A stretch of 64,000 bases of DNA, from contig NC_090794.1 of the NCBI RefSeq assembly GCF_040054535.1, positions 9,447,001-9,511,000 of the forward strand, given 5' to 3'. Numbering within the stretch: the first letter of the stretch is position 1; each line of letters starts with the position of its first letter. The position numbers and the translations under genes are program-made. Shown here piece by piece: positions 27,467 through 41,916 of the stretch. Source of the DNA: Antennarius striatus. Taxonomy: Eukaryota > Chordata > Actinopteri > Lophiiformes > Antennariidae. The notes under the pieces were generated by a model. The model searched no databases. It saw nothing but the letters and a program-made list of their open reading frames with translations, and was not told the origin of the DNA.

Positions 27467-30400
27467 TCATTCTTGGCCTCCAGTAAGTTTATGGAACAGG
27501 TCTTCATCTAGCGTTTCATTCTGGTCTTTTGATCTTGTGGAGAGGAAGATGTAACCACCAATGAATTCATGGACCACCTTGCAGTCACAGCTTAAACAGG
27601 AGAAAGCGATTGAAACATTCTGGTCGAACTCTATGGTGACCTGGAAATACATCAGAAGAAATTGAAGTCAGAGTGAACAGTACCACACAAAAGACTATCA
27701 GTGAATGAGCCGACAGATTAATAGATTAAATAAATCATCCCTCACCTGTCTTATCTCCCAATTAACATTCCACTGCTTCATATTTGCGAACCTCCATGTG
27801 GTCATAGGCAGACCAGTGGACATGTCGATACGAATCAGACGGTTGTATGAAATGCCCAGGATCTCATCCTTTTTACTGCCTTTGAATCTGCAACACAAAA
27901 GGTCAACCTTTGAAATAATTATTCATAAATGGTAATCAGATGCTGCCTGTCACCTGTTGTACGTACACTACAACTAAATAAAACCCTGTACCTGACAATG
28001 TAGTAGTTGATGCCGAACTCTGGAAGCGACTGCCAGGCCTTGATGAAGCGCATTTTGGCCTCCATGAGGGACAGCTGTGCTATGTTCTGATGGGCCTCTA
28101 GGATACGTGCTGTTAACTTGATACAACGATCAGAAGCAAATGCTTTAATTTAATTTTCAAAATTTTTAAATTTTATATACTTGATTAATCCCCAAAGGGA
28201 AATTAGTCCCTTCGGTCATCAATTAATACACAAGTGTTGCATGTTTATTAATTGATGACAGTCATATAACTGATTACAGTAATAAGACCTGCTTGAATTT
28301 TATTGGCCCTCACACATACCTGTTTGGTCTTGTGCTTCTTGGCGTAGCGTGGGGAAACAAAGCATTCAGCATTCATCTCCATGGCATCCAAGTCAGGAGC
28401 TTCCTGACCAGGGGGTGGCGCCAGGCTCTTCATCTGTAGGAAGGACTGGATGTTCCTCACCTCTGACTTATACGAGCTGTAGGCCATTGTCTTGCCTTTG
28501 GAGGCCAGAATACATGCAGCTTTCCACTTTGCGTACTGTGTCTCCTGCAGGTAGTTACAGGTGTCACAACACCAGGCCAACATTCATACATGCAGGTTTG
28601 ACTCAGATTTGAAAAATCCACATCGGTATCGACAAACAAGTAGGCCTTACGTTGTCACATCGTATATACACCTCATTCATCCCGTCAGCAACTGGGAGCA
28701 GGAGCTTGATGCCGAACTTTTTGTCTGTGACGTTAACATCAGGGACCACCTCACAACCTGAAAAAAAGAGAGTTTCAAATTTAACCACAGAAGAAGAGCT
28801 GCATGATTTAAAATTGGCTAAAATCAATAGAGAATAATTATAGTTACTATAATAACTTAAACGAGAATACTGCTAATTTTTGTGGACTGTGAGAGCTGAT
28901 ATTTACTTCTTTACCATGAGAAAAATTTGTTTGAGTTTGTTTATCATTATCTATTATGTGTGTAACGCTATATATTCACAAAATGTCTTGTTTCTTGTTT
29001 ATTAGTATTAGAAAGAAATTGCTCAAAATCATATTTGGTATGATGGCATAAAATGACAGCACAATAATAAAATTGTTTTTTTTTCTCTGACCTCGGAGGT
29101 GAAACTGCTCTATGGGTTCACCAATGGAGGCCTCCTTGTTCTTATAGTAGGAGATGGTGGTGTCCTTGAACACAAACCAGTATTCTTTGTATGGCCGCAG
29201 TGTTAGTCTTTTCGGCCTTAAATGAGGAAAAAAAATTGTTGGCATTATCTTGAATAAAATTTGTGATTTTATCTGAATAAAAGTGTGAAAAAGATGCAGA
29301 AAAATATCACAAACTAAATGAATTACACAGACAAATAGCTCAACAACAGTTTGTTAATCGATTATCACATGATAGATGACTCATTATAAAATGAACGTGA
29401 ATAAACACAGTATATTTGTAAGTGGCACCTTTTTACCCATATCTCATAAATCAAATTAACAGCGCTCCAACATTACCTTCTAAGTGACTACATTTGGATG
29501 ATTTTAGGGCAGTGGATGGGTGAAGGATTAAAGTTCATTTTCAGAGACATGTATATGTGAGACTTCAGTAATGATTGATCATCATGTGATAGAAATATAG
29601 GTTACAGATTTACCTAAACAGTCGGAGGGAATCTGCCAGCTCTGGAATGTCTGTAATGTCTTCCTAGGGGCAGGACAAACAACTATCAATTATCCTGTGT
29701 CTTTTCCTTACATCACTGTGTTAAGACATGCAATCACCGGAGGCCTACCATTCACTGCTGTCTAAAAACAGGTGTTCTACTGTAACAGACCTGAAAACCT
29801 TAAAATTACAGTTAATATCCACTCCAGTGTTATACCATCCAGAACACATATTTACCAGAATTCTGTCTGTGTGTCCACCTTCAAGCGTCACCTCCAGGTT
29901 GGACAGGGCAGCCTCTACTTCATCTATTTCTGGTTCGTTGGAATGGTCCAGTGGTTCACTTGACATGGTCAGCTTACAAATGTGATACTGGAAAGAAGGA
30001 AAAAATCTTACCCTTTCAGTACAAATCCCTCAAATTACACTGTAACAATGAACAAATACTTTATTTGTGAGAAGAATGAGTCAGTATAAAGTTCTCAGAC
30101 ACAGACTGAGAGGTCATGCAGGGCTGACATGAGTCAGAAAGAGGACAGAAGTTGTACGCTGATGTGAATCACTGATTGCAGCTGAACAGCTAAGAAATGG
30201 GCTGAAATGTATTCAAAGAATATCCCAGACAAATCTCTGCCACTGTTATCATGGTAATCTTTAGCTTTCATCTCCATTACTAAATCTTTCTTCCTATACT
30301 TGTCTTTCTCTGCCTGCCACTCCCATCCTCTCCCTTCAGACGGGGTTTCCTCGTGTCCTGACATGTCCTCACATTGGATCATGACACTAAACCCCCCGTC

Positions 30401-33400
30401 TGGAACAAATATTCTCAGCTCCCAGGCACAAAAACTACACTCAAAATAGATCTAGGCTACATGACTTCTATGTTGTTCATGATTGTAGCCAAATTTAAAC
30501 TAAAATCATGACAAACAACCAGGAGAGTTTAGCATTAATTAGAAATGGAACCAACAGCGAAATATATTGCACTCCCCTTAATGTTATGATTTCAAATATG
30601 TGATTTTTAGATTATTCTTTTTTATTATTCTGATGATCTGGACTGAGGGAGGCCTGGTGGCGCAGTGGGTAGAACGTTTGTCCCACAACTCAAAGTTTCC
30701 AGGTTTGAGTACTTCCTGTGTGGAGCTTGTATGTTCTCCCTGTGTCTGCGTGGGATCTCTCCAGACTCTCTGGCTTCGTCCCAACTTCAAAAGCAAGCAC
30801 TTCACGTGAACTGATCATTCCAAGTAGCCCATTGTTTAGAATGTGTGTGTGAGTGGTTGTTTTGTCTTTCATGTAGCTCCATAGTGCACCGCAACCCCCG
30901 TGGCCCCCACAAGCGGAGGAAGCGGATAAGAAGATGAACGAATGAATGAATGATCTGAACTGGAGAGTCATTGATAATTTGGAAATTCAGTGGCTTGATT
31001 TCTTATGAAGGACTTAGGCCGGTTATATTAAAGCAGAATAAGAGAAAATATAAACACAGAATCTTAAATCCCTTCCCCAACTGTGACGCATTTTAGTTAC
31101 CTGTAATGAAGCAAACATCAACATCTCCTCCTCAGTGCAGTCGATCTCCTCCAGCAGGATGGACCACCGAGCTTGTTCATACAATTGGGTTATTCTGACC
31201 GCATCATACTAGACAAAAAAACAAGGGGACATACACACTCTAATTTAGTTCAGGCCTCTCCTATGAAGTTATATTTAGGGAGGATTTAAGAATTTACAAG
31301 TTTATTTGTCTCTGTGGGTTCCTTACTTTAGGATTGAGGTCAAAGAAGACATTGTACTTAAAGCGCAGCAATATTTTGTCTTCATCTTGGATGCCTTGCT
31401 CCATAAGAGAACGAGATGAGTCCAACCACCTGTCAATCACAGCATTAAGTGCTAAGATGAGCTGCGGGTGGAAATACAATCCACATCTATTTTGGGGTTT
31501 TTTCGTTTACCCTGCACTGTTGGTTGCTTTGTCTATCAGTGAGAGCTGCTGGTACATCTTGGCCAGCTCAGCAGGTGGCAGGTTTGGCTGACAGTCAGCA
31601 AGAGGGTTTTCACCAAACCAAAGGCTGGTGGCAGATGCCGGCATCCCGTTCTCTGGGTCATAGGTTGCTGTCATCGTCTTACTGTACATCGGGCCTTGTG
31701 TGAAGAGAACAGAGGATTAAACCATTAAAATTTACTTTGTCAAAGCCTGCTGGGATTATGCACAACGTCAAAGCAATGAATTTAAAGGAATCATAAAAGG
31801 AACTACACTCCGTCTCCCTCACAATAGATGTGAGTCAAAAATCCAACAACTAGAAATCCTAGAGAAAAAAAAACATACCACATCATGACAATCCACACAC
31901 AGTGAATCGTGTGAGTAAATTTGATATCACTGACAGCGACAGAGATCAAACATCTTCATTAGAGCGATAAATGAGCTGCCATAGGACCCCCCATTGGATG
32001 CTGCGCTTACGAGTGACACAGTGTTTGTTTGAGAAATTTTGAACACGACAGCAACCTGAATGATTCCCTCAGATCTCACAGATGTAAACTGGTTTGTCAG
32101 AGCTCAGTAATATATTTGTCATTTTTTTTCTCCAGCAGCAGAGATGATCACAGAAATGAAGATGCTAGCCCTGATGTGTCTGAAAGCTGAAATAAAGGAC
32201 ATGTCATGTAGTGATGTATTAAAACGTATATGATGAACACATTTATCACTGACTGCAGTAATTATTCATATATTAAATTACTGTATTATTATTATGTAAT
32301 AATAAATGAATTCATTCATCAAATAGTAATTTATTGTTACACATTTGGTTAATTATTTGAAATGAAAAAACCCATATTACAGGACAGCCTTACACTGCGA
32401 AAATACAGAAGGCATAATTAACTACTAAATATTTAATTTGCACCAAACCTTTTGCTGGATGCAGCAGATATCTTCTAAATTTATGGGGGGTTTTATGTGC
32501 TGTTAAACAATTGATTATGATCTTGCAGTAAAAGCCGTGTTTTATCCAGTACCTGTGCCTCCCGGTCCACCGCTCAGTAAATCGATATCCCAGATGTCAT
32601 CCAGTGATGAGTTCTTGTCCTTCTTCTTTTTCTTCTTGGAGGGATCATCTGGAGGCTTCAGCAGGGACAGTTCCTCTGACCTTCTAATGTCTGAGGTGGA
32701 GCGAGATGTAGGGATCAGGAAGAGTACAGAAGGGAGGTAGAATTGAATTTGACTTCAACTGAAGATGATCTAAATGATGATGAACAAAAGTAGCATGGAC
32801 CAAGGGTCCCTGATATTAGAAATTAAGGAGAAACTCACTGAGTATTCGACAGATCTCCACCACTGCTTTGAAGACCACACTAGAGAAGCAGACCATCATT
32901 TTGATCGTTTTCATATTAGGTAGCTGCAGCAGCACGGGTTTGTGCTGGGGTGTGTAGCGCAGGTCAGCATCAGCCTGTGAGATAAACTCTTCAGTTTTAG
33001 CTGAACTTAGCGCACCTTCACCTGTCAATTTACATGTAGTACTTTAGCGTCATATAGTATCAGAATACATTTTTGTGAATGGACACCAAAATTGCCTGAT
33101 CTTGAGGGGGACCTACTTCATAAAGATATTTCTGAATTTTTTTAGCATAAATTATAACATTAGTACTTCCATTAAACAGCAGGGCCTTTAATATATGCCT
33201 ATATTTCTTTTAGCTACTGAAATGATTTAATGCGCCATATGCTTTTATATAATGGATTTTAAAAAGGTTCATGTTAGGCTTAAAGTATAAAAGCATCCAG
33301 TGCTCTACCTTCCTTATGGAGCCACAAGCACATGTAAAGAACATTTGTATTACTTGAAACTGACTAATTGTGCCATTGCTATTACCACTATTAATTGTTT

Positions 33401-34294
33401 TATTTTTCTCTGGAAACTGTTTTGATTTTTATGTCCACACTGTCACTATACCTGGATTCCATACTTGTCCAATGTCCAGTGGGTTTTGAGCAGCCAGCAG
33501 TTTCTTTGCTCCCACCACAAGGCATGGTCTGACCAGTCCTGAGGAGCCTCTGCAGACCATTTTATGTTATTAAGACCGCCTTATTGCACATATTTACATG
33601 GTATATTTAACAAGCACTACACCTAATAACACAAACATTCCCAAGTGAGTAAATGGCTTATCACATTAAATATGGTGTTATGACTCTACCTGACATTCCA
33701 CTGATGACCAGCTACTACTATGATAACTCATCTACTATGTCTCATGCTCTTTAAACCGTCTTTTTAAAGTTGCCTTTGTGCATTGTGAACACCTACATTT
33801 ATACAGGGAGCTATAAAGAGATATCAGATCAGATTCTTGCTGAACTTTGGCCCCTTGGGCTACAGCAGTCAATGCAATGGGACAAAAGAATGGCGCTGCT
33901 GTGTAGTAAAAACGCAGGGCAAACAAGGGTGTGGTTTCTGTTGCAGCAGCAGGGGGAGGTTCAGATATAAAATCAGACAGGGAAAAAAAAGTGTATTTCT
34001 TGATGTGTATTTCTCATCTTTTCCTTCAATGTCACTCCTGGAAAAATGAGGTTTTGTCCTTTGCTTAAGGTTCCTCTAAAATGAGACACTATATGCAATT
34101 AATAGAGTTAGATCACAGTTTTCTATCAATTCAGGACACTTACTGATCTTTTCCACCAATTTAAGCATAAGGCCTCCAATGTGCAAGTCTCCCTTCACCC
34201 TCAACTTGAATTTCATGGACTCATCTCCAACTTTCTGATCCACCTGCACGGATAGCTCCCACGATGTTTCCCCATACTCCGCAGCTGTGATCAT
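27467..34294 (-). CDS. fermt1: Fermitin family homolog 1 (kindlin-1), complete
   Basis: FERM-type adaptor that binds integrin beta tails at focal adhesions and helps talin activate integrins. Coding exons (minus strand): 34144-34294, 33452-33549, 32839-32974, 32553-32690, 31511-31694, 31327-31429, 31101-31208, 29856-29987, 29614-29663, 29092-29216, 28651-28757, 28320-28544, 27992-28116, 27746-27887, 27467-27640. Phases join and give 665 residues (human 677). Visible features: F0 with SWELSVQVD and [15 protein letters not shown]1 with a poly-lysine loop ([11 protein letters not shown]) for acidic lipid; F2 with [14 protein letters not shown] and [18 protein letters not shown]; the PH domain ([17 protein letters not shown] to [17 protein letters not shown]); and F3 with the integrin-binding QW pair in [10 protein letters not shown]. 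The C-terminus [19 protein letters not shown] is kindlin-1-like. A splice acceptor 8 bp before the ATG implies a 5' non-coding exon. Introns hold a SINE and a repeat tail. Confidence 0.97.
28171..28206 (+). repeat. Dispersed repeat tail, copy 2
   Basis: ATACTTGATTAATCCCCAAAGGGAAATT in the fermt1 intron between exons 12 and 13. It matches the tail motif of copies at 26.2, 37.4 and 45.3 kb. Confidence 0.45.
30651..30952 (+). mobile_element. SINE copy B, full-length tRNA-derived
   Basis: Starts with a pol III A-box match TGGCGCAGTGGG (30658-30669) and a degenerate B box GGTTTGAGTAC (30702-30712). The shared body GTATGTTCTCCCTGTGTC follows, and it ends in GCGGATAAGAAGATGAA with a short (TGAA)n tail. 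It lies in the fermt1 intron between exons 7 and 8, antisense to the gene. Confidence 0.8.
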
Positions 34295-35417
34295 GATCCT
34301 GCTATAAGAACAAAAGGATGAGACAGTGCAGAGATTACAGACAGGATGCTCTGAGCTTCAGATATCTCTATCACTGGAGAGGGGGAGTGGGGATTTACTG
34401 TTATCCTCAATTAAAGACAAGGTGTGGGAATTTTGCTATGTTGATTCCTTCCTGCTTTCTTTGTTTGGAAAATTGGGAAACATCTGGGATGAAAACATGA
34501 CTCAACAGATTAAGTGTTTCCCAATATCCTGTGGGAATGTCCTAATAAACCTGGTCAGCAGTTAACAAACCAGGGTCTTTCAGCATTTCTGTTCTAAATT
34601 GGATCCAGCAGAGCAGATTTTAACCCAGCTGCCTCATCTGCAGTACCTCTGCAATGATACTGCAGCCCCTGAAGTACTCCTCTCAGCCAATAGATTTATA
34701 AATAAGATATCAGTGAGCATACAAACTGGCAGAAGTACTGGCAGGAAAAAGAGATGAAAATGCAGAAATAACAGCGGTACAGTACTTCCCCTGCGCAGGG
34801 AGGCATATTTAATGGTGAAGAATTATTGGATTCAAATTGTGAGAAAATACAATGAAAGACATCAGGCAGCTAAGAAAGAGGAGGAGAGTGGAGGATGAAG
34901 AGGGGAGGGCATAGCTGTGGAATGCATGACGAGCACAGACACGAATTTGTTGCATGAGAGACGGTGCAAAACCAAAATCTCCACAAACTGTCCTATTCTC
35001 TCTTCATTTCACATCAGCAATCATAAAAACAGAACACAGGCTCTCATCTGGACTGGGGCATCCAGCAGAGACAGACATTTCATTTGTCTTGGGGAGACCG
35101 GAGGAGGTGAATGGTGTGAAACTGTGTTGCCAGGAGGCCAAGATTAATGCGTACACTTTTTCTTTTACCTGCAGGGTACAGTTAAAAGACTCAGCTTCTA
35201 GGATGTGTTCTTGAAACAGCTTCTATTCACACTCTCCACAAAAAAATTATAAATAAAATTTATTTTTCAAACTAAACATACAATAAATCAATGAGCGCCA
35301 ATGCAGCATATGTGAAATGCGTTTAAGATACTTTCATCTTAAATCCAAAGTAATCACTTTGCATTGAAACAGTTGATTTGATATTGGAATAAGTACAATA
35401 ATGCAGCAATGGAAAAA

Positions 35418-35419
<2 letters not shown>

Positions 35420-35489
<70 letters not shown>
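35420..35489. repeat. (CA)n microsatellite, about 34 units
   Basis: Pure CA run in the presumed first intron of fermt1. Confidence 0.97.
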
Positions 35490-35874
35490 CAATATATTAA
35501 TAATATCTATTTATATATTTTTTCTGAAAAATAAAAGTAGATAAATAGATGTCAATGGCCCCTGGGGTAAAGAATATTTTTGGGGTCAAAAACACCAAAT
35601 TATGTAACCAAGTTACTTAAAGGTTGTTTCGTTCAGAAATTGATCCACTATTAGAACAGACTAATTACACAACAAAGTCGCACAATAATTAATAACTACC
35701 GTGTATGTCGACACAGAGGTTACCACAGGTCCTCTGCTGGTCCCACCTGGACTCTATGATCTCATTGTTTTCGTGGATTTCAGAAGTTTGTTTTGCTTTG
35801 TATTAATTTTTCAATCCTATAAAGTTTCACAGACGAAGCAACGTGAAAGTGAAAAAAAATGAAACCGGCCTTAC

Positions 35875-36010
35875 CTTGGTTTCAAGTTTTCTATCAGCGA
35901 TGTATTCCTAAAAAAAAAAATCTTGTTTAGTGGAAGAAAGCAGGAATGAGACTCGATCGGGAGCTAAACACGCCCTGGTCCGACAGGTAGAGGAGGAGGA
36001 ACCGCTGGAG
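35875..36010 (-). other. Probable fermt1 5' non-coding exon and promoter
   Basis: On the minus strand GAAACCAAG is followed by GTAAGG, a good donor at 35874. The upstream sequence is richer in CG than its surroundings. Together with the acceptor at 34302 this would splice a leader exon to the coding start. The transcription start is a guess. Confidence 0.4.
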
Positions 36011-36154
36011 GAAATGAGTGAGCGTTACAGCACCGGGCTAAGCTGACTCAACACAAACACACTCTATTACAACAGGTTTTATTACAAATGGTAGTGATAT
36101 GAATTCAAAACTGCTCTATATTAGGAGTAAGAAATAATAATAATTTTTTAAAAA

Positions 36155-37190
36155 GGGAAATGCATTGTTTTTTTGTAGATCTGGATAAAGCTTATGACAG
36201 GGTGCCCAGAGAGGAACTGTGGTATTGTATGAGGAAGTCTGGAGTGGCAGAGAAGTATGTTAGAGCAGTGCAGGACATGTATGAGGACTGTAAGACAGTG
36301 GTGAGGTGTGCTGTAGGTGTGACAGAGGAGTTCAAGGTGGAGGTGGGACTGCATCAGGGATCAGCTCTGAGCCCCTACTTGTTCACTATGGTGATGGACA
36401 GGCTGACAGACGAGGTTAGACAGGAATCTCCATGGACTATGATGTTTGCAGATGACATTGTGATCTGCAGTGAGAGCAGGGAACAGGTGGAGGAGAAGCT
36501 AGAGAGGTGGAGGTTTGTCCTGGAAAGGAGAGGAATCGAGGTTAGCCGCAGTAAGACAGAGTACATGTGTGTGAATGAGAGGGACCCAAGTGGAAGAGTG
36601 AGGTTACAGGGAGAAGAGATCAAGAAGGTGGAGGATTTTAAGTACTTAGGGTCAACAGTCCAGAGTAATAGAGAGTGTGGAAAAGAGGTGAAGAAGTGTG
36701 TACAGGCAGGATGGAACGGGTGGAGAAAAGTGTCAGGTGTGATGTGTGATAGAAGAGTTTCAGCTAAAATGAAAGGAAAGGTGTAAAAAACTGTTGTGAG
36801 ACCAGTGATGTTGTTTGGTCTAGAGACAGTGTCACTGAGGAAAAGACAGGAGACAGAGCTGGAGGTAGCAGAGATGAAGATGCTGAGGTTCTCTTTGGGA
36901 ATGACCAGGATAGATAGGTTCAGGATTGAGTACATCAGAGGGACAGCACATGTTAGAGGTTTTGGAGATAAAGTCAGAGAGGCAGACTGAGATGGTTTGG
37001 ACATGTCCAGAGGAGAGATAGTCTATATATTGGTAGAAGGCAGGTAGGAGGCCTAGAGGAAGACCAAAAAGGACATGAAGGTAGTTGGTGTGAGAGAAGA
37101 GGATGCAGAGGACAGGATTAGATGGAGGCGACAGATTCGCTGTGGCGACCCCTGAAGGGAAAACCCATAAGGAGAAGAAGAAGAAGATAG
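36155..37190 (+). mobile_element. 5'-truncated LINE, reverse-transcriptase remnant
   Basis: Plus-strand frame 36160-36786 encodes the middle and end of a non-LTR reverse transcriptase: FVDLDKAYDRVPREELW, GLHQGSALSPYLF, the catalytic FADDIV, then EVSRSKTEYMC and EDFKYLGSTV. A stop (TAA at 36784-36786) interrupts it. The frame resumes (36796-36990: PVMLFGLETV, RFSLGMTRIDR, YIRGTAHV) and decays. The end, near 37130-37190, has CGCTGTGGCGACCCCTGAAG and a GAAGAAGAAG tail. The endonuclease and 5' half are absent. The RTE-like clade (fish Expander type) is my best guess. It is non-functional. Confidence 0.85.
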
Positions 37191-37237
37191 TACTGCTCTG
37201 TTACAAAAAGCCCATTAACTATTGATGGCTAACATTT

Positions 37238-37413
<176 letters not shown>

Positions 37414-37860
37414 ATATATCCACTGCTCAGGCATTACATCAGGTGTTTGCTGCCACACTGGTATTGCCACTGTTGTAACTTTTTAATACACAGGTGTCAG
37501 TCTTGGTTTTGTACATGATAATGGACTGTTCTCTGGCGCAGCTACTCGGTTATTAGGTGAAATGTATGTGAAGCCTGCCACCCTCTGGTTTCTACTGGTT
37601 CTGTTAAATCTGTTTTTTTGGTGCTATGTGTTTGAATAGATAACACAATTTAGATTACAATTTTTGAACACGGGGTTTTTCAGGAAATTTTCTCAAATGC
37701 CCATGAAACAATTGATAGATTAACACGAAACTAGATGGACGACTGGGTGGAGGGCATGTTTATCAATTAATTCTTGGTGGATTCTCATGAATCCTGATTG
37801 AATCCATTACATTTCTGAATATTTCCAGATAAACCAATGGATTGATGATTTCCTGGTAGT

Positions 37861-37898
37861 GCAAATGACTTGGAAAGTAGGGTTACCAAGTCATTTGC
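37861..37898. repeat. Inverted repeat, 13-bp perfect arms
   Basis: GCAAATGACTTGG (37861-37873) and its exact reverse complement (37886-37898) flank a 12-nt loop. No gene is nearby. Confidence 0.85.
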
Positions 37899-38239
37899 GA
37901 TCCCTTTTATGATAAAAGGGGTTGCTTGGCTTTGGCAGAGGTTTGGCACTTTGGCACTGTACAACTTTTGATGTCAACTCATTAATACTCCATTAACTGA
38001 TTTTTTTATTAATTAATCAGCTTAATATTGATTTATTCTGCAATGGTTTTATGTTCCAGGCACCTTTCTAATTAGTACTCAATTTAATCTTGAAATCATA
38101 GGACAAGGGGAAAAGAAGTCACAACTGAGAAATTTATAAACTAATAAAATGTTCTTTATGTTATGGCTGACAGTCAAAAAGTTGCCATTCAAGTCTCAAT
38201 AGACAAATACATTTTATTTTAATGTATTTTATTTTATTG

Positions 38240-38525
38240 ACACAGTGGTTAGCGCTGCTGTCTCACAGCAAGGAAGTTCCTGTTTGTATTCCTTTCTATA
38301 TAGAGTTCATATGTTCTCGCTGTGTCTTTGTGGGTTTTCTCCAGGTTCACCCAAAAACATGCAATTTGGGTGAACTGGTCACACACCGAATTTGTTTTTC
38401 ATGCCCCATGATGAGCTTACGTCTTATCAGGGGTGTACCCCACCCCATCTGTAGTCAGCTTGGATAGGTTCCGGCAGACTCCTGACCCAAAAGGCAGATA
38501 AGCAGCTGTAGACAAGACGATTACA
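38240..38525 (+). mobile_element. SINE copy C
   Basis: Head GTGGTTAGCGCTGCTGTCTC resembles a tRNA A-box region. The body has CATATGTTCTCGCTGTGTC, GGGTTTTCTCCAGG, AAAACATGCAA and GGGGTGTACCCCACCCC, and it ends GATAAGCAGCTGTAGA. It is diverged from copies A, B and D. Confidence 0.72.
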
Positions 38526-41500
38526 GTTATCTACAAGCAAAAAGATAGATACATGTTTTTGTATCATAAACTATTGTTGTCATACTATTGCTAGAAAATT
38601 AACTGGCCCATTGTGTTTACATGAGTAAATGAGTTAATTCTATTAACATCATGAAAAGTTTAAATAATCTGAAATGATTTTCGGTCAAATAAACCAATTG
38701 ATATGAGCTGTTAATTCATTTAGTGCAGTTGCTGCCACAAAGTGGCGCCATCACACCATACATTAGTTGGAAGATCGAGCGCTCCTAAATATGTCAGCTT
38801 GTTCTGAGAGAGAAGTGCCAACAATCTGAAGTTCTTCACATGTATGTTTAAGACAATGAAATGAGGATATTCAAACAATCTTCACTTATCAGAAAATATT
38901 TAAAAGAATCAGTCGCCCAACTGAAAGAGAGTTCTGTTGAGTAACCTGTGACATATTATGACCTGCCTTACTTATTACTATGAAACTTTTTTTTTTACAA
39001 AAACTGCCAGAAATTATGAATACCTGGAATTGTGCCTTACCCTATATAGGATGATGTCATACAATTGATAAAAGGAGGAAATTATGTTTTTATATTGTGC
39101 CATCAAGGCCACAGCTTGTTGCTGCGGAGCACTGGGCCTTGAATATGTAAGGACACTGCAGCAGCATGGTTGGTGCTTATGACATAAAACTGAGTCTCCA
39201 GTTGAAAGGCATTTTCTTTTCTTCAATTTGATCATTTTGACCACACCCTACAGATTAAGTTTAGCAAACATGTCTGTGAGCCTGTCTGAGCTCTTAGTTC
39301 CAACTAAGTGTTCATTGCTGGCACATGAGGGCGTCTTCAGTCCTTGTGTAAGACAGGAAATGTAAATTCCATGACAAAAACAAACAAATAAACCCTGGGC
39401 CTCATAAACTGTCTCATTGGTGGACAGACACATGGAAAATAACATCATTTGGATCTGTCAGACCTGGCTGTGGTACAGACCACCTAAAACCATGTCCATG
39501 TCATTGTGACACCTGTGGCTCTAACGGCAAAGGAGTACACACAGCCGAAGCTGAAGGAAAGGACAGCTATCGGGTTAGCTTTACTACAGTTCCTGAGAGA
39601 ATGATAAAATGTAGTCTTTGAGGAGTGATGAAGAGAGAGAGAAGGAAAAATTTTGGACTGTGGTTTTAGACTCAATAAATTACATCTACTGCCTGAAGCA
39701 GGTCTGAGCCTACTTGGAAGCGGGTGGGAAACAACATCTGTAGAAGCCTTTGCCGGCTTTCTGTATTTATGGAAAGAGAAACCTCCTGGTGACCTGGGAA
39801 CACGCTTACCCAATTAGCAGCCTCGCCGATGGATCAAATGGAAGTGAAAACATTCACTGCTGTGACGGAGACGCATCACAATGCCCCATTCATGCTGTCG
39901 AGCCCCATGCTTTTGGGGTGAGGTGGGGTGGGAGGGTTGTTCTTTGAAGGATGTAGTGGGGAGGTTGGACAGACGAAAGAGAAATATTAATGCAAAAAGA
40001 AACTAACTTACCTCATGCCTTCTTTGACTTGTCAATGGAGGCTTCGTTCATGACTTAATATGGTTTCGGAGGTAAACACTGTTCTAAGATATTATTTTCA
40101 CAAGGTTACAGAGCACCGCTCACCTCAGCGCTTCACATCCCTTTAACCACACCCCCTACGTTGGATTGGAGGCCCTCACCTCTACAATCCAGTACAACCT
40201 CTGGTCTCATCCTGTGGGACTTGGAGCGAGGAGGTCAGGAGGCCTGAGAAACGGCACTGGAAGACAGGCTCTGAGAGCACAGGGCTCCGGGGGACAAAGG
40301 CCAAGCCACCTTATGACCTGACAAAGTGTTGGAACTGGGATTAATTTTCACTGAGTTGAAATCCTTTCTTTGTTCTGTTCCATGCTTTATTTCTTAATGG
40401 AAATTGGTTTATTCTTATGCCACTGACCTCTGAAGCTACCAAGAAATTCTATATCAGTCGCTATTCAAACAGAAAGATAAAGCTCACGGAAGGAGGTGGT
40501 TTGTTTTACAAATGTCAGTATAATTCAAACTTCTATCATGATGAGGGCCTTAAGGTGTGGCATTAAAGAGAGGCGCTACAAAGACAACATGGACAAAGAT
40601 AAAAGATAGAGTTGAAAATCACCATAAAGACAGATGGTGATCATTCACCTCAGACAGACTCTGCTAGTCCGGAACTGAAAGAAGGAGACACAGAACCATG
40701 GTCGTTTTCAAATATTAAGCTCTATATTTTCATTGTTCTTTTTGTTGGCAGAGTTTTTGTTGAAATACTGTAATTCACATTTAACTGTCCATCCTTCAAT
40801 GTCAGTTTCAGCAGGTGTGCGTGAAAATTTGAAGCAGCTGACATGCTTGTTCCTTTGTGAATATCAAATGTGTCGAATAAAGCCATGTGTAATTCAGTGA
40901 TTTATTAGGTTTGTCAGAGCATGCAGAGACAAGTGGAAAAACACCACCAATATTCTGTTTGAGATACAAGACTTTCTCCTACAGATTCTGCAGGAGAAAA
41001 TGGTGGGTCAGGATGGCAAGAAGTCATTCAGACACCATCCAGTCACATACGTGCTACAGTAGGACGTGGAGGAAACAATCATTGATGCTGGCCTTGAAAG
41101 TTACCATGACCGATCAGGTACAGCGTAAGACGCAGTGGGGGCGTTGTGTCCTTTTCAGTTTGCCAAATGGTTGTGAATGGGTGTGATTTTGAAACATGCA
41201 AATGTGGGAAGCGTCTGCCTGTATCAGCTGATGCACGGCAGTGTTGTTTTTGGCCGGGCTTTAAACGCTATAGGAGAGAAAGACGTACTGAGAGTTAGAA
41301 AAGGTTGTATAAACTCTAGCGGGATTACTTTACCAACACTTTCCATGGCTAAGATCCTGTGAATGGATCCATTGTGGGGCGGGTCTCTGCTCGTGGAAAG
41401 CAAACCCTGTCAGGATCCTGTTCATTAGCACCTAGTTTACCGTTTGAAGTTACTTATTTATCCGGTGTTTAAAGGGGAACCCCATTCAGACATATGCATC

Positions 41501-41664
41501 TGTGCATGTGTATGCATGTGGCTGTAATGTGTACTTGCAATGTGTGCTTGTACAAATGTGCATTACTCATAAGATCTACAGGGGGTTTCCAGTGCAAATT
41601 TCTCAAAAGCAAATAAAACATTCCATGGCGCAATAACGTGTATGGAGAAGGAACAGGATAGAGC

Positions 41665-41916
<252 letters not shown>

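Noticed and set aside
36375-37004. 209-codon minus-strand ORF opposite the LINE
   Set aside because: Antisense of the reverse-transcriptase coding strand, which has the catalytic FADD motif on the plus strand.
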